A stretch of DNA of 64,000 nt from Paenibacillus sp. 1781tsa1 (GTDB lineage: Bacteria; Bacillota; Bacilli; Paenibacillales; Paenibacillaceae). Shown piece by piece: positions 18,582-26,254 of this stretch. A program made the position numbers and the translations under genes. Below the pieces are notes generated by a model. That model saw nothing but the letters and a program-made list of their open reading frames with translations. It had not been told where the DNA came from and searched no databases. The stretch covers positions 6,758,001 through 6,822,000 of the forward strand of contig NZ_JAMYWY010000001.1 in the NCBI RefSeq assembly GCF_024159265.1, in the 5' to 3' direction. How positions within the stretch are numbered: position 1 is the stretch's first letter; each line of letters opens with the position of its first letter.

Positions 18582-18629
18582 AACAGGACTCGGGTTGCCC
18601 ATGATGGATAATCCAAGTCCTGTTTTTTT
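18582..18629 (+). terminator. Terminator of the chemoreceptor gene
   Basis: AACAGGACT and AGTCCTGTT form a 9-bp stem followed by seven T. It lies between two convergent genes. Confidence 0.85.
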
Positions 18630-18672
18630 GTTATGTCCATTTGTATATAACCAACGATATTCAGATGAAATC

Positions 18673-20109
18673 TTAATTGGCTACATGTATTGATTTATCT
18701 CCAATAACTTCTTCTTCCGACTGCCAGCACTCCACTTCACCCGGAATATGAATCCGGTCACGCGTAAAGACGGGATCACGTCCTTCAGCCTTCTGTTTCT
18801 TGTAGTCCTTCAATGCTTCAAAGGTGACCTTGGACAGCAGCAAGATGGCAATCAGGTTAACCACCACCATCAGCCCCATGAACAGGTCAGCCAAATCCCA
18901 CACTAGCTGAACTTTGGCAACTGCACCAAACACCACCATCGCGATGACGCAAATGCGGTATACCCACAGCCAAACTTTGTTGGATTTGATAAACTCAATG
19001 TTGGTTTCCCCGTAGTAATAATTTCCGATTAGTGTACTGAAGGCAAACAGGAACACCATAACCGCCAGGAATCCCGATGCCCATGAACCAATATGGACAC
19101 TTAATGCAGCCTGAGTTAACTCAATGCCACCCAGACTGGAGCCTTTGTACACTCCTGATAGCAAAATAATCATGGCTGTGCTTGTACATATCACCAACGT
19201 ATCTGTCAGCACGCCAAACGCCTGAATAAGTCCCTGTTTCACCGGATGTGTTGTATCCGCCGTTGCAGCAGCATTCGGGGCACTACCCATGCCCGCCTCA
19301 TTGGAGAACAATCCGCGTTTTACACCGTTCATCAGTGCAGCGCCCAACGTTCCACCAGCTACCTGTTCAATGCCGAAGGCATTTTTGACGATCAACGCAA
19401 TCATGGCCGGAAGCTGGGTAATGTTCGCCAGCACCACAAAAGCCGCCACCCCAATGTACAATACGGCCAGTACAACCACGATGTATTCCGATGCTTTTGC
19501 GATACGTTTGACACCGCCCATAATAATTCCTGCAAATACCACGGCCATAATGATCCCTACCGTTAACCGATCCGTACCAAATGAGTTTTGGAATGCAACG
19601 GTAATCGTGTTCGATTGCACCGCATTAAAGACCAAACCGAATGAAAGCGTAATGAGAATGGCGAATAAAATTCCCATCCAGCGCTTGCCTAGCCCACGCT
19701 CCATATAATACGCCGGACCCCCGCGGAATCCGCCCTTATCCTTCACTTTATAGATCTGAGCCAGCGTGCTCTCCACAAAACTGGAGGCAGAACCAATAAT
19801 CGCAATAACCCACATCCAGAATACAGCTCCTGGTCCTCCCAGTGCGATGGCCAGTGCAATACCCGTAATATTCCCTGTACCTACACGGGCCGCCATACTG
19901 ATACAGAACGCCTGAAAAGGTGAAATTTTGCCTGGTTCCTTGCTTTTCGGCTCTAGAAGCACCTTCACCATATCTCCAATCATGCGGAATTGCATGAATC
20001 GGGTCTTGGTGGTGAAGTATATCCCACATACTACCAATAGTATAATTAACACTTTGGACCATAGAAAATCATTGAAAATGACGACAATATCTTGTATTGT
20101 TTGCTCCAT
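18673..20109 (-). CDS. Alanine/glycine:cation symporter (AGCS) family, possibly glutamine transporter
   Basis: 478 residues from ATG 20109, which has AAGGGG 8 nt upstream; the frame is open to 20181 but lacks a start signal. About ten or eleven hydrophobic helices; family motifs include AARVGTGNITGIALAIALGGPGA in the sodium-site region, GGPAYYMERGLGKRW, and GLFSNEAGMGSAPNAAATA. AGCS transporters take up alanine, glycine or glutamine with Na+ at the plasma membrane. It is divergent from a GlnL-type regulator. In B. subtilis GlnK-GlnL controls glnT, which is of this same family, so glutamine is a plausible substrate. Confidence 0.9.
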   Translation of the reverse strand: MEQTIQDIVVIFNDFLWSKVLIILLVVCGIYFTTKTRFMQFRMIGDMVKVLLEPKSKEPGKISPFQAFCISMAARVGTGNITGIALAIALGGPGAVFWMWVIAIIGSASSFVESTLAQIYKVKDKGGFRGGPAYYMERGLGKRWMGILFAILITLSFGLVFNAVQSNTITVAFQNSFGTDRLTVGIIMAVVFAGIIMGGVKRIAKASEYIVVVLAVLYIGVAAFVVLANITQLPAMIALIVKNAFGIEQVAGGTLGAALMNGVKRGLFSNEAGMGSAPNAAATADTTHPVKQGLIQAFGVLTDTLVICTSTAMIILLSGVYKGSSLGGIELTQAALSVHIGSWASGFLAVMVFLFAFSTLIGNYYYGETNIEFIKSNKVWLWVYRICVIAMVVFGAVAKVQLVWDLADLFMGLMVVVNLIAILLLSKVTFEALKDYKKQKAEGRDPVFTRDRIHIPGEVECWQSEEEVIGDKSIHVAN

Positions 20110-20299
20110 TGGTATGCCCCTTTTTATGGTGTATTTCAAGTACAGAGATGGGTCACGTGAAAAGTTTGTACCATTCTGCACAACACTTGCCCAGACTTCG
20201 GGATGTTACTTATACTACAAGGGCATCTACGAAAATCGACAAATACCTACATGCAATTTCTAGATTTATTTTAAAAATGGGCTTTGATCGCCCAATCAT

Positions 20300-20325
20300 T
20301 GTCATTTAACCTGACATGTCAGGTT
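20300..20325. promoter_or_regulatory. GlnR/TnrA-like box overlapping a perfect 18-bp palindrome
   Basis: TGTCATTTAACCTGACA (20300-20316) matches the TGTNA-N7-TNACA pattern bound by GlnR/TnrA. The perfect palindrome AACCTGACATGTCAGGTT (20308-20325) overlaps it. Both lie between the symporter and glnL divergent starts. The box pattern has eight fixed bases, so about one chance match is expected in a window this size; position is the main support. Confidence 0.5.
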
Positions 20326-20438
20326 CTATGCAAGAAGGAAAAGAACGATTACACTGGAACGAGAGTTCATGGCGGAGTTAACCGCCTTTACCATAGATTT
20401 ATCAATCACACCATTCACAGAGAAAGGGAATGACTGAC

Positions 20439-21368
20439 ATGCGTTATTTTATCGTGGATGATGATCCTGGCGTTCGTTCCATGTTGATGGATATTATTGA
20501 AGATGAAGGGCTTGGCGATATTGCCGGGGAAGCTGAGGACGGAGCACATATTCACGCGGAACTGTTGGAACTGCATAAGGTGGATGTTCTTCTGATTGAT
20601 CTGTTGATGCCACAACGAGACGGGATTCAGACCGTACGGGCGCTTGAAGGAAGGTTCGAGGGTAAGATCGTCATGATCTCCCAGATCGAGTCGAAAAATA
20701 TGATCGGAGAAGCCTATTCGCTAGGCGTTGAATATTATATTACGAAGCCCATTAACCGATTGGAGATTCTATCTGTTCTGCGTCTGGTCAGCGAAAGGCT
20801 TCGGATGCAGCAATCCATCGCAGATATTCAGCGGACATTGCAGGGACTGTCCGGTTTGCACCCTAACGAGCGAACTGCGGCTCCGGTTCCCGACAAAACA
20901 ATTACGACAGCAGGACATTTCCTGCTGTCCGAGATGGGCATGATCGGCGAAGCGGGCAGCAGGGATCTGCTGGACATGCTGGAATATCTGGAGCAGGTAG
21001 AGACCGATGAGCATAAGTTGTCTCCCTATACGTTCCCGTCCCTCAAAGACATCTTTCAGAACGTAGCGATACGCAAGCTGGGAGAGAACGCCTCACTCGC
21101 AGAGATTAACAAGGAGATCAAGGCATCGGAACAACGTGTTCGCAGAGCCATCTTCCAGACACTGAGCCATGTGGTGTCTCTGGGATTAACGGATTATACA
21201 CATCCCAAGTTCGAGAACTATGCATCCAAATTTTTTGATTTCACCGAAATCCGCAAAAAAATGCTGGAACTGCAAAACAATGTGGAGCCTTCCTTGTCCC
21301 AGACACGCATTAATACGAAAAAGTTCGTACAGGTCCTATATCTGGAAGCCAAACGGTTGCTGCATTAG
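20439..21368 (+). CDS. glnL: GlnL-type (YcbB) response regulator
   Basis: 309 residues. The receiver begins MRYFIVDDD with D54 (LLIDLLMPQRDG), S in MISQIES and K in YITKPIN. After a linker, residues of about 165-305 form the YcbB output domain (LREDIFQNVA-like helices, KASEQRVRRAIFQTLSHVV, FFDFTEIRKKM). ATG 20439 is chosen over 20430 because AAAGGG ends 10 nt before it, while it abuts 20430. In B. subtilis GlnL is activated by GlnK and drives glutaminase and glutamine transport. No kinase gene is adjacent here. Confidence 0.88.
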   Translation: MRYFIVDDDPGVRSMLMDIIEDEGLGDIAGEAEDGAHIHAELLELHKVDVLLIDLLMPQRDGIQTVRALEGRFEGKIVMISQIESKNMIGEAYSLGVEYYITKPINRLEILSVLRLVSERLRMQQSIADIQRTLQGLSGLHPNERTAAPVPDKTITTAGHFLLSEMGMIGEAGSRDLLDMLEYLEQVETDEHKLSPYTFPSLKDIFQNVAIRKLGENASLAEINKEIKASEQRVRRAIFQTLSHVVSLGLTDYTHPKFENYASKFFDFTEIRKKMLELQNNVEPSLSQTRINTKKFVQVLYLEAKRLLH

Positions 21369-21402
21369 ACAGATAGCTGATTGATATTTGGCAAAAACAA
21401 AC

Positions 21403-21474
21403 GGGCATGAATTCGATGCCGGTAGGGTACCGCCTATTCAACTGAGGCAGTCCATTCCGGCATTATTCATGCCC
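21403..21474. repeat. Large hairpin downstream of glnL
   Basis: GGGCATGAAT pairs with ATTCATGCCC, then ATGCCGG with CCGGCAT, around a ~35-nt loop. There is no T-run, so it could stabilise the 3' end of glnL mRNA or act as a weak terminator. Confidence 0.55.
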
Positions 21475-21542
21475 ATCTGTACGTTCAAGTGTTACTTATC
21501 TATGTGATTCGTACTGTATATAAATTTAAAATCCCTTCGGGT

Positions 21543-21719
21543 TCAAGCCCGTGAATGGTTTCGGCTAATTCGGTTATACTCATTAATCAATTCGTCCAAT
21601 GCCATAGACTGCCGAATCACATCAGGATGCCCGAGCCCACCCTTGTTATGCTCTACCAGCACATAAAGGTTACGTCTAGCCTTCTCTATTTTATTTTTCA
21701 AATCCAAACTCATAACCAT
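21543..21719 (-). CDS. Spo0E-family aspartyl-phosphate phosphatase
   Basis: 58 residues, a short gene read directly from the sequence: ATG 21719, TGA 21545-21543, AAGGAGGT 10 nt upstream. A second ATG two codons later is less well placed. The product is a two-helix hairpin: LKNKIEKARRNLYVLVEH, a turn with GGLGHPDV, then RQSMALDELINEYNRI. The S-x2-L-D-x2-I-x-x-Y pattern is the Spo0E signature. Members remove phosphate from Spo0A~P and delay sporulation. The gene stands alone between glnL and the acetate transporter, on the opposite strand to both. Confidence 0.88.
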   Translation of the reverse strand: MVMSLDLKNKIEKARRNLYVLVEHNKGGLGHPDVIRQSMALDELINEYNRISRNHSRA

Positions 21720-22017
21720 AACCCCTGATACCTCCTTATTCTGTGAACCATTTTAGTTTTTCCTGTCAATCTATAGGTGGATTAACATATGGCATAGGAG
21801 ACAAGGATGTTTTGTATTCTTCTCCATTTTTTGATAAAGATTATTTTATCATACAAGAGCTTATCCGAAAATGGCTGATATGACGCAATTTTAGAGGTAA
21901 TAACGAGGGCTGGATTTTAACGTCTGACCTCATCATTCACGCCCAGAATGGATTGTGTCGTAAATGTGTATATTGAAAAAACAAAAAGTCTATTGGTTCA
22001 AAAGGTAATAAAATCCC
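21720..22017. other. Intergenic region without a gene
   Basis: Upstream region shared by the Spo0E-family gene and the acetate transporter. It holds an AT-rich inverted repeat, TGATAAA (21832-21838) with TTTTATCA (21844-21851), vaguely like a Fur-type site but not a convincing match. No frame with a ribosome binding site was found. Confidence 0.4.
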
Positions 22018-22046
22018 TTTCCATAATGGGGTCATTCAGGTACAAT
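22018..22046 (+). promoter_or_regulatory. Possible sigma-A promoter of the acetate transporter
   Basis: TTTCCA, a 17-nt spacer, and TACAAT, about 110 bp before the start codon. The -35 is a weak match. Confidence 0.35.
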
Positions 22047-22154
22047 AGGGCGATGTGTGTGTCCGGACCCGGCGGATACAAATGATGTAATTTAGAGGAC
22101 GGCTAACGACGGCCATTGATCCTGATTTGATATTATTGGAGGCTTATCATCAAC

Positions 22155-22778
22155 ATGCAGACCGATTCACAGACTAAAGTCAAAATTGTTAACGCCGATC
22201 CCAGCGCAATGGGATTATTTGGGTTGGCTATCGTAACCCTGGTCGCTTCTTCCCAAAAGCTTGGCATTACGGATGGACTTAGCTACGCTATTCCGTGGGC
22301 GATCTTCCTGGGCGCCTTTGCCCAGTTATTTGCATGCATCCAAGATTCCAAACGTAACAATACCTTCGGCACAACAGCTTTTGGTGCGTACGCATTCTTC
22401 TGGTTCGCCATGGCGGCCAACTGGATGATCAAAATGGGCGTATTTGGCTCCACGCTTGCGGAACAGACCGATGGCAAGCAGCTCGGATTTGCTTTTGCCG
22501 GATACCTTGTATTTACCCTGTTCATGACAATTGGTGCGATTGAAGCCAATAAAGTATTGCTGATCATCTTCATTCTGATCGACTTTCTGTTCCTTGGCTT
22601 GACGTTTGACGCCTTCGGCGTAGCACCTCACATCTTCCACACCATTGCAGCATACGCTGAAATGGCGATCGGAATTGTGTCCCTGTATGGTACAGGTGCT
22701 TCAGTACTGAACGCTCACTTCGGGTATGCGTTCTTGCCGATCGGCAAACCGTCCGGCATTTTCAAGCCCAAGGCTTAA
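22155..22778 (+). CDS. GPR1/FUN34/YaaH-family acetate/succinate transporter
   Basis: 207 residues with six hydrophobic helices. The N-terminal NADPSAMGLFGLA corresponds to the family NPAPLGL signature, followed by conserved GAFAQLFACIQDSKRNNTFGTTAFGAYAFFW. SatP of E. coli belongs here and imports acetate and succinate with protons. GGAGG lies 12 nt before the ATG and a strong terminator follows, so it is monocistronic. The exact substrate is inferred from the family. Confidence 0.9.
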   Translation: MQTDSQTKVKIVNADPSAMGLFGLAIVTLVASSQKLGITDGLSYAIPWAIFLGAFAQLFACIQDSKRNNTFGTTAFGAYAFFWFAMAANWMIKMGVFGSTLAEQTDGKQLGFAFAGYLVFTLFMTIGAIEANKVLLIIFILIDFLFLGLTFDAFGVAPHIFHTIAAYAEMAIGIVSLYGTGASVLNAHFGYAFLPIGKPSGIFKPKA

Positions 22779-22790
22779 TATACAGCAGTA

Positions 22791-22828
22791 AACCGCCAGC
22801 GCGCCGGTCCGCGCCTGGCGGTTTTTTT
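22791..22828 (+). terminator. Terminator of the acetate transporter gene
   Basis: AACCGCCAG-GCGCG pairs with CGCGC-CTGGCGGTT, then seven T. Confidence 0.9.
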
Positions 22829-23362
22829 GCAGTACAACTTCATTTGAATATGTATCTGACCGACACCTATACTAGGGATAATAGATCAAAAAAAGCCATT
22901 TAAAATAGTTCAAAGCACCTTAATGTTCATAAAGATAACAATATTCAAAAAGTCATACAACTTCTTAACTATAAATAGCTACTTATGCATTTTGCATAGA
23001 AAAAATTATTTTTATCTTTATATACATTACCACTTGTATTTTTTTAGAAATCCTCTATTAACCCCGTTCCCTCGACAAACTCACTACTAGTCAAATGTGT
23101 GATTTAATATAGCTCTACTTGCGTTTTTCTTTAACAACTCATTGAACAATCACGATATTTGGGTTTGTGTTTGGCTTTAATCGAATCTTAGCCTAAACAA
23201 TTTCATATATTTTTATTAAGCAGTGACTTTTTCTCGAAACTCAACATAGATTAAACATCGCCTGGGTTGTTTTATTAAAAGTTTCTCGTTGTACAAAAAT
23301 CCATAATATGATTTTAAATTTGATACATATCCTACATTTTTTAATATACAACTTTTCCAGCC
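22829..23362. other. AT-rich intergenic stretch
   Basis: Over 500 bp of clearly AT-rich DNA between the acetate transporter terminator and the small genes of the islet. It contains the short palindrome ATGCATTTTGCAT and many A/T runs. No frame with a ribosome binding site or recognisable product was found on either strand. The composition change begins just after 22830. Confidence 0.5.
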
Positions 23363-23449
23363 TCACATAAGTGAAGAACTACTCGGCATAGGCGTTATCA
23401 TTGCAGTTCCACCAGCAGGATTGGCTCCTTTTTCTTCTTTGGAACTCAT
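23363..23449 (-). CDS. Possible 28-residue peptide gene
   Basis: Short frame read from the sequence: ATG 23449, TGA 23365-23363, GGAG 7 nt before the start. The product begins MSSKEEKGANPAGG and ends PSSSSLM. It has no hydrophobic segment and only small and polar residues in its second half. It lies downstream of two other small genes on the same strand. It could be a precursor or signalling peptide, or chance. No family is recognised. Confidence 0.35.
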   Translation of the reverse strand: MSSKEEKGANPAGGTAMITPMPSSSSLM

Positions 23450-23504
23450 ATAATGCTCCTATATCCAGCGTCCCCAACGATCCTCAATTCCCCACATTTC
23501 GGCT

Positions 23505-23741
23505 TTAATGTACAAATTTTATAATCTGGCCACCTTTATTGATCCCAAAACTATTGACAAACTGATGAAATGCCAAACCATCTTCCACCCACAGACGATT
23601 CCTTTTACTACGTTTATTTGATTGCATAAAAAAATCCTCTCCGATTTCCAGTGTTAAGTTCATAGTAACATGAACTCTTTTTTCACTATCTACCTTGAGA
23701 GGATAACACCACGTTGTTGTCTCACTAGTCTTCCAGAACAA
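23505..23741 (-). CDS. Hypothetical protein, 78 residues
   Basis: The frame starts at TTG 23741, directly after an in-frame stop and overlapping the end of the upstream membrane-protein gene by 17 nt, so translation may be coupled. No good ribosome binding site precedes it. The middle (VHVTMNLTLEIGEDFFMQSN) and end (LWVEDGLAFHQFVNSFGI) look like folded protein, with a basic KRSKRNR stretch. An internal ATG at residue 27 is an alternative start. It may instead be a fragment of a larger gene. Not recognised. Confidence 0.4.
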   Translation of the reverse strand: MFWKTSETTTWCYPLKVDSEKRVHVTMNLTLEIGEDFFMQSNKRSKRNRLWVEDGLAFHQFVNSFGINKGGQIIKFVH

Positions 23742-24009
23742 TCACAGGAAAGTCATATACATAGGAGAAGATTGTAAAGATTATTAGGCAAAGTAAAATA
23801 AGTCTCCAGCTTAATCTATTAATACGATATGGTATTAAATAAAAATATAGAAGTATAATTGCCCAAACAAGCAACACGCCAAATGTTTGGGTAATTATTG
23901 AAGGTCCAAACAAATTTCCCGAAATTAAAATGAGTGCAAAACTACCAATCTGAAACCCAACTAACAAAAATAAAACGGTTATTATAGCGAAAAGAGTATG
24001 CTTATTCAT
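23725..24009 (-). CDS. Small membrane protein, 94 residues
   Basis: Three hydrophobic segments (about residues 5-28, 38-57 and 68-88) with the basic loop PYRINRLSWR between the last two. AAAGGAGGG is 6 nt before the ATG, so this is a well-supported start. The gene is divergent from the secreted DUF6973 gene (95 bp apart) and overlaps the following 78-residue frame. The function is unknown. Small membrane proteins next to secreted effectors can act as immunity proteins, but nothing here proves that. Confidence 0.65.
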   Translation of the reverse strand: MNKHTLFAIITVLFLLVGFQIGSFALILISGNLFGPSIITQTFGVLLVWAIILLYFYLIPYRINRLSWRLILLCLIIFTIFSYVYDFPVIVLED

Positions 24010-24036
24010 AATATCCCTCCTTTTTACAAAAATTCA

Positions 24037-24065
24037 TTGTTTAAACTGTATAGTAATGATATTAT
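24037..24065 (+). promoter_or_regulatory. Promoter of the DUF6973 gene
   Basis: TTGTTT, 17-nt spacer, TATTAT, with the start codon about 40 bp downstream. It lies in the divergent region and fits sigma-A. Confidence 0.55.
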
Positions 24066-24104
24066 AATCTTGTTTCTATTACAATATCTGGAGGATTATC
24101 TATT

Positions 24105-25043
24105 ATGAAAAAAGTTTCACTAGCCCTTCTTTCTAGTTTTACAGCTTATTCAATTTTTGCTTCTGCTGTTGGAGCATCATCAATTTCCGATGCTAATATC
24201 AGTGCCGAAATGTTAGAAACTAGAGTGGAGCAATTAGCTCAAACAGATTTTAATAACTATGTTTCTATTAATGAATTTGAAAGCGAATTGTCTTCATTTC
24301 TAAACAATGTTGTCCTGGTGAAAGAGTACCAGTACTTTACTCCTGAAGAAGTAGAGAAATGGGAAATTCTATCTTCCAACTTTCAAGCCATTCAATCTTC
24401 AATTGCGCCTGCTCAAACTGCTTCGACTGCATCTCTTAATGCAGCAGTAAATAATACATATCCAAATTTACAGAGAGATATTGAGGGAGCAATTGTGACT
24501 AGCAAGTATGGTGCAGTAGTCCTTGCAGGAGTATATGTTGCAACTGACCGAGCTAACGAGGAACAACAAGTATACAAAAACAGATATGGCTTTACAACCA
24601 CACAGGAAAATGAAGTTGACGCCTTTAGACACTTCTCATGGAACTATCATTTAACGGATACAATTACGATTACTAGAGGTGCTGCTACCTTTATAGCTGA
24701 TAATCATGAATTCTCTGCTTTTGGTGTTAGATATGCAGAAAACAATTTTCCCACTGCTACTGCAGCTACAAAACTCGCACAGGGGATCTACTATACAAAT
24801 AAAGTAAAAGGCGAAACCAATACAGCAAGTAAATTCAAATCTTTATTTGTTAACTCAAATTTTATGGATTTCAATAACAATGAAGCTGGCCGGGCTTATG
24901 AAAGCAAGGGATATAAAGACAATTACGAAGCGTTTGCAGCAGCAAAATCAAATGGACATGTAACTACTAGTCCAAGCCAGTGGACGTCTAGTAAATTATC
25001 AAGTAGAGCATATGATATTTACTCCGGAGCATTCAAATACTAG
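24105..25043 (+). CDS. Secreted DUF6973-like protein
   Basis: 312 residues. An N-terminal signal peptide (MKKVSLALLSSFTAYSIFASA, likely cut after residue ~24) indicates export. The C-terminal half has the pattern NEVDAFRHFSWNYHLT, later DNHEFSAFG and MDFNNNEAGR, which I associate with DUF6973: conserved D, R-H, H-E and D-x2-N-N-x2-G-R suggest a metal- or acid/base-dependent active site, but no activity is established. The codons are AT-rich, unlike the neighbours outside 22.8-25.6 kb. The start has GGAGG 10 nt upstream and a strong terminator follows. The family name is from memory of the motif. Confidence 0.65.
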   Translation: MKKVSLALLSSFTAYSIFASAVGASSISDANISAEMLETRVEQLAQTDFNNYVSINEFESELSSFLNNVVLVKEYQYFTPEEVEKWEILSSNFQAIQSSIAPAQTASTASLNAAVNNTYPNLQRDIEGAIVTSKYGAVVLAGVYVATDRANEEQQVYKNRYGFTTTQENEVDAFRHFSWNYHLTDTITITRGAATFIADNHEFSAFGVRYAENNFPTATAATKLAQGIYYTNKVKGETNTASKFKSLFVNSNFMDFNNNEAGRAYESKGYKDNYEAFAAAKSNGHVTTSPSQWTSSKLSSRAYDIYSGAFKY

Positions 25044-25158
25044 AAATAAAAATCGTGAAACTTGCCTGTAATTAATCAAATAGTTTTCATCACTAATCCA
25101 TTCCTGATTTTTTTCACCATCTTGGTTATAATTAGTTTAAAAACTCTCAAATAATTCC

Positions 25159-25195
25159 GACCGTTTCCCGACACTCTAATGGGAAACGGTCTTTT
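25159..25195 (+). terminator. Terminator of the DUF6973 gene
   Basis: Perfect 11-bp stem GACCGTTTCCC / GGGAAACGGTC followed by TTTTAG. Confidence 0.85.
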
Positions 25196-25334
25196 AGTTG
25201 AAATGAAGTGTAGTTTAAATGTATGAATTATATTAAAAATACTACTTCATCACAACCTTTACTCCTCCCACATAAGCTTTCAAGCTATTCGGATGATTAT
25301 ACCGTTTAAGAAAATCTGAACATTTTGAGCTTTA

Positions 25335-25505
25335 GTTCGAGCACTCTAACTTTTATTAGGCTTACGGGTTTCCAAACCCTCTACAAACACTTTATTACAT
25401 GCTTCTATTTCCATAAGTCACTGTACCACTCTGTGCTTTCTGCATACAGAATTATATTTGATGTCACCTCGCTCAATTTCTTCAAGGATAGCCACTTTAC
25501 CCGAG
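25335..25505 (-). pseudogene. Decayed IS3-type transposase (OrfA-like) remnant
   Basis: Minus-strand translation gives KVAILEEIERGDIKYNSVC followed by RKHRV, then a stop, then a continuing segment with GLETRKPNKS. This resembles the helix-turn-helix start of IS3-family OrfA proteins. Stops interrupt it and no partner OrfB or terminal repeats were seen. The resemblance is weak but would explain the composition shift here. Confidence 0.3.
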
Positions 25506-25670
25506 ACAGTATATGATTATCTAACAGTAAACCACCCTCTCAAAATCAGGCTTTAATTATTTCCCTCTTTACCGTTAGAGGAGTAACCTAGGGATAATTG
25601 ATCATAAATAGACCCCTGAAACACCTGAAATGAAATGTCACAGCAGCCATACTGTAAGGAGGAAAAAAAC

Positions 25671-26219
25671 ATGAGAGAGATACCGAAACCTACGGAGATG
25701 GATCAGGTGGAGAAAAAGTATGTACGCGAAACGCGTTGTTTCAAGACGGCACGGGTGTTCCCAACCGATGTCAACAATCATAATACACTGTTTGGCGGGA
25801 AACTGATGTCCTACATCGATGATATTGCATCCATTGCCGCATCCAAGTTATGTCGGGTCAATACCGTAACAGCCTCAACCGACTCGGTCGATTTCCTGTA
25901 CCCGATTAACCCAACGGATTCGGTTACGCTGGAATCGTTCGCTTCCTGGACCGGACGCAGTTCCATGGAGATTTTTGTGAAGGTGATTCGTGAGGATCTG
26001 AAGACCGGAGAGAAAAAAATTGCAGCGACGGCATTTCTGACCTTTGTGGCCTTGGACGAAAATAATCGCAAACTGATCGTACCCCGCATTATCCCGGAGA
26101 CGGAAGAAGAGAAGAAACTATACGAGACCGCTCCGGATCGGGCGGCCATGCGGAAAAGGCGGCGGGAAGAGAGCAAGAAATTCGCTGACTTCCTGACCGT
26201 TACTTATCCTTGGGAATAA
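25671..26219 (+). CDS. Acyl-CoA thioesterase (hotdog fold, YkhA-like)
   Basis: 182 residues from ATG 25671, with AAGGAGGA 9 nt upstream; the frame is open to 25635 but lacks a start signal. The motif HNTLFGGKLMSYIDDIASIAAS contains the N, G and D/E residues of the hotdog acyl-CoA thioesterase active site, and DSVDFLYPI follows. The C-terminal tail is charged (RKRRREESKK). It hydrolyses acyl-CoA to free acid and CoA in the cytoplasm. It is convergent with the TrpD2-like gene. Confidence 0.9.
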   Translation: MREIPKPTEMDQVEKKYVRETRCFKTARVFPTDVNNHNTLFGGKLMSYIDDIASIAASKLCRVNTVTASTDSVDFLYPINPTDSVTLESFASWTGRSSMEIFVKVIREDLKTGEKKIAATAFLTFVALDENNRKLIVPRIIPETEEEKKLYETAPDRAAMRKRRREESKKFADFLTVTYPWE

Positions 26220-26254
26220 GAAGTCGCTAAACAAGCACAAGCTTGAACCAAGGG

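Noticed and set aside
21832-21851. Fur-box-like AT palindrome
   Set aside because: Similarity to a Fur site is partial and no iron-related gene is adjacent.
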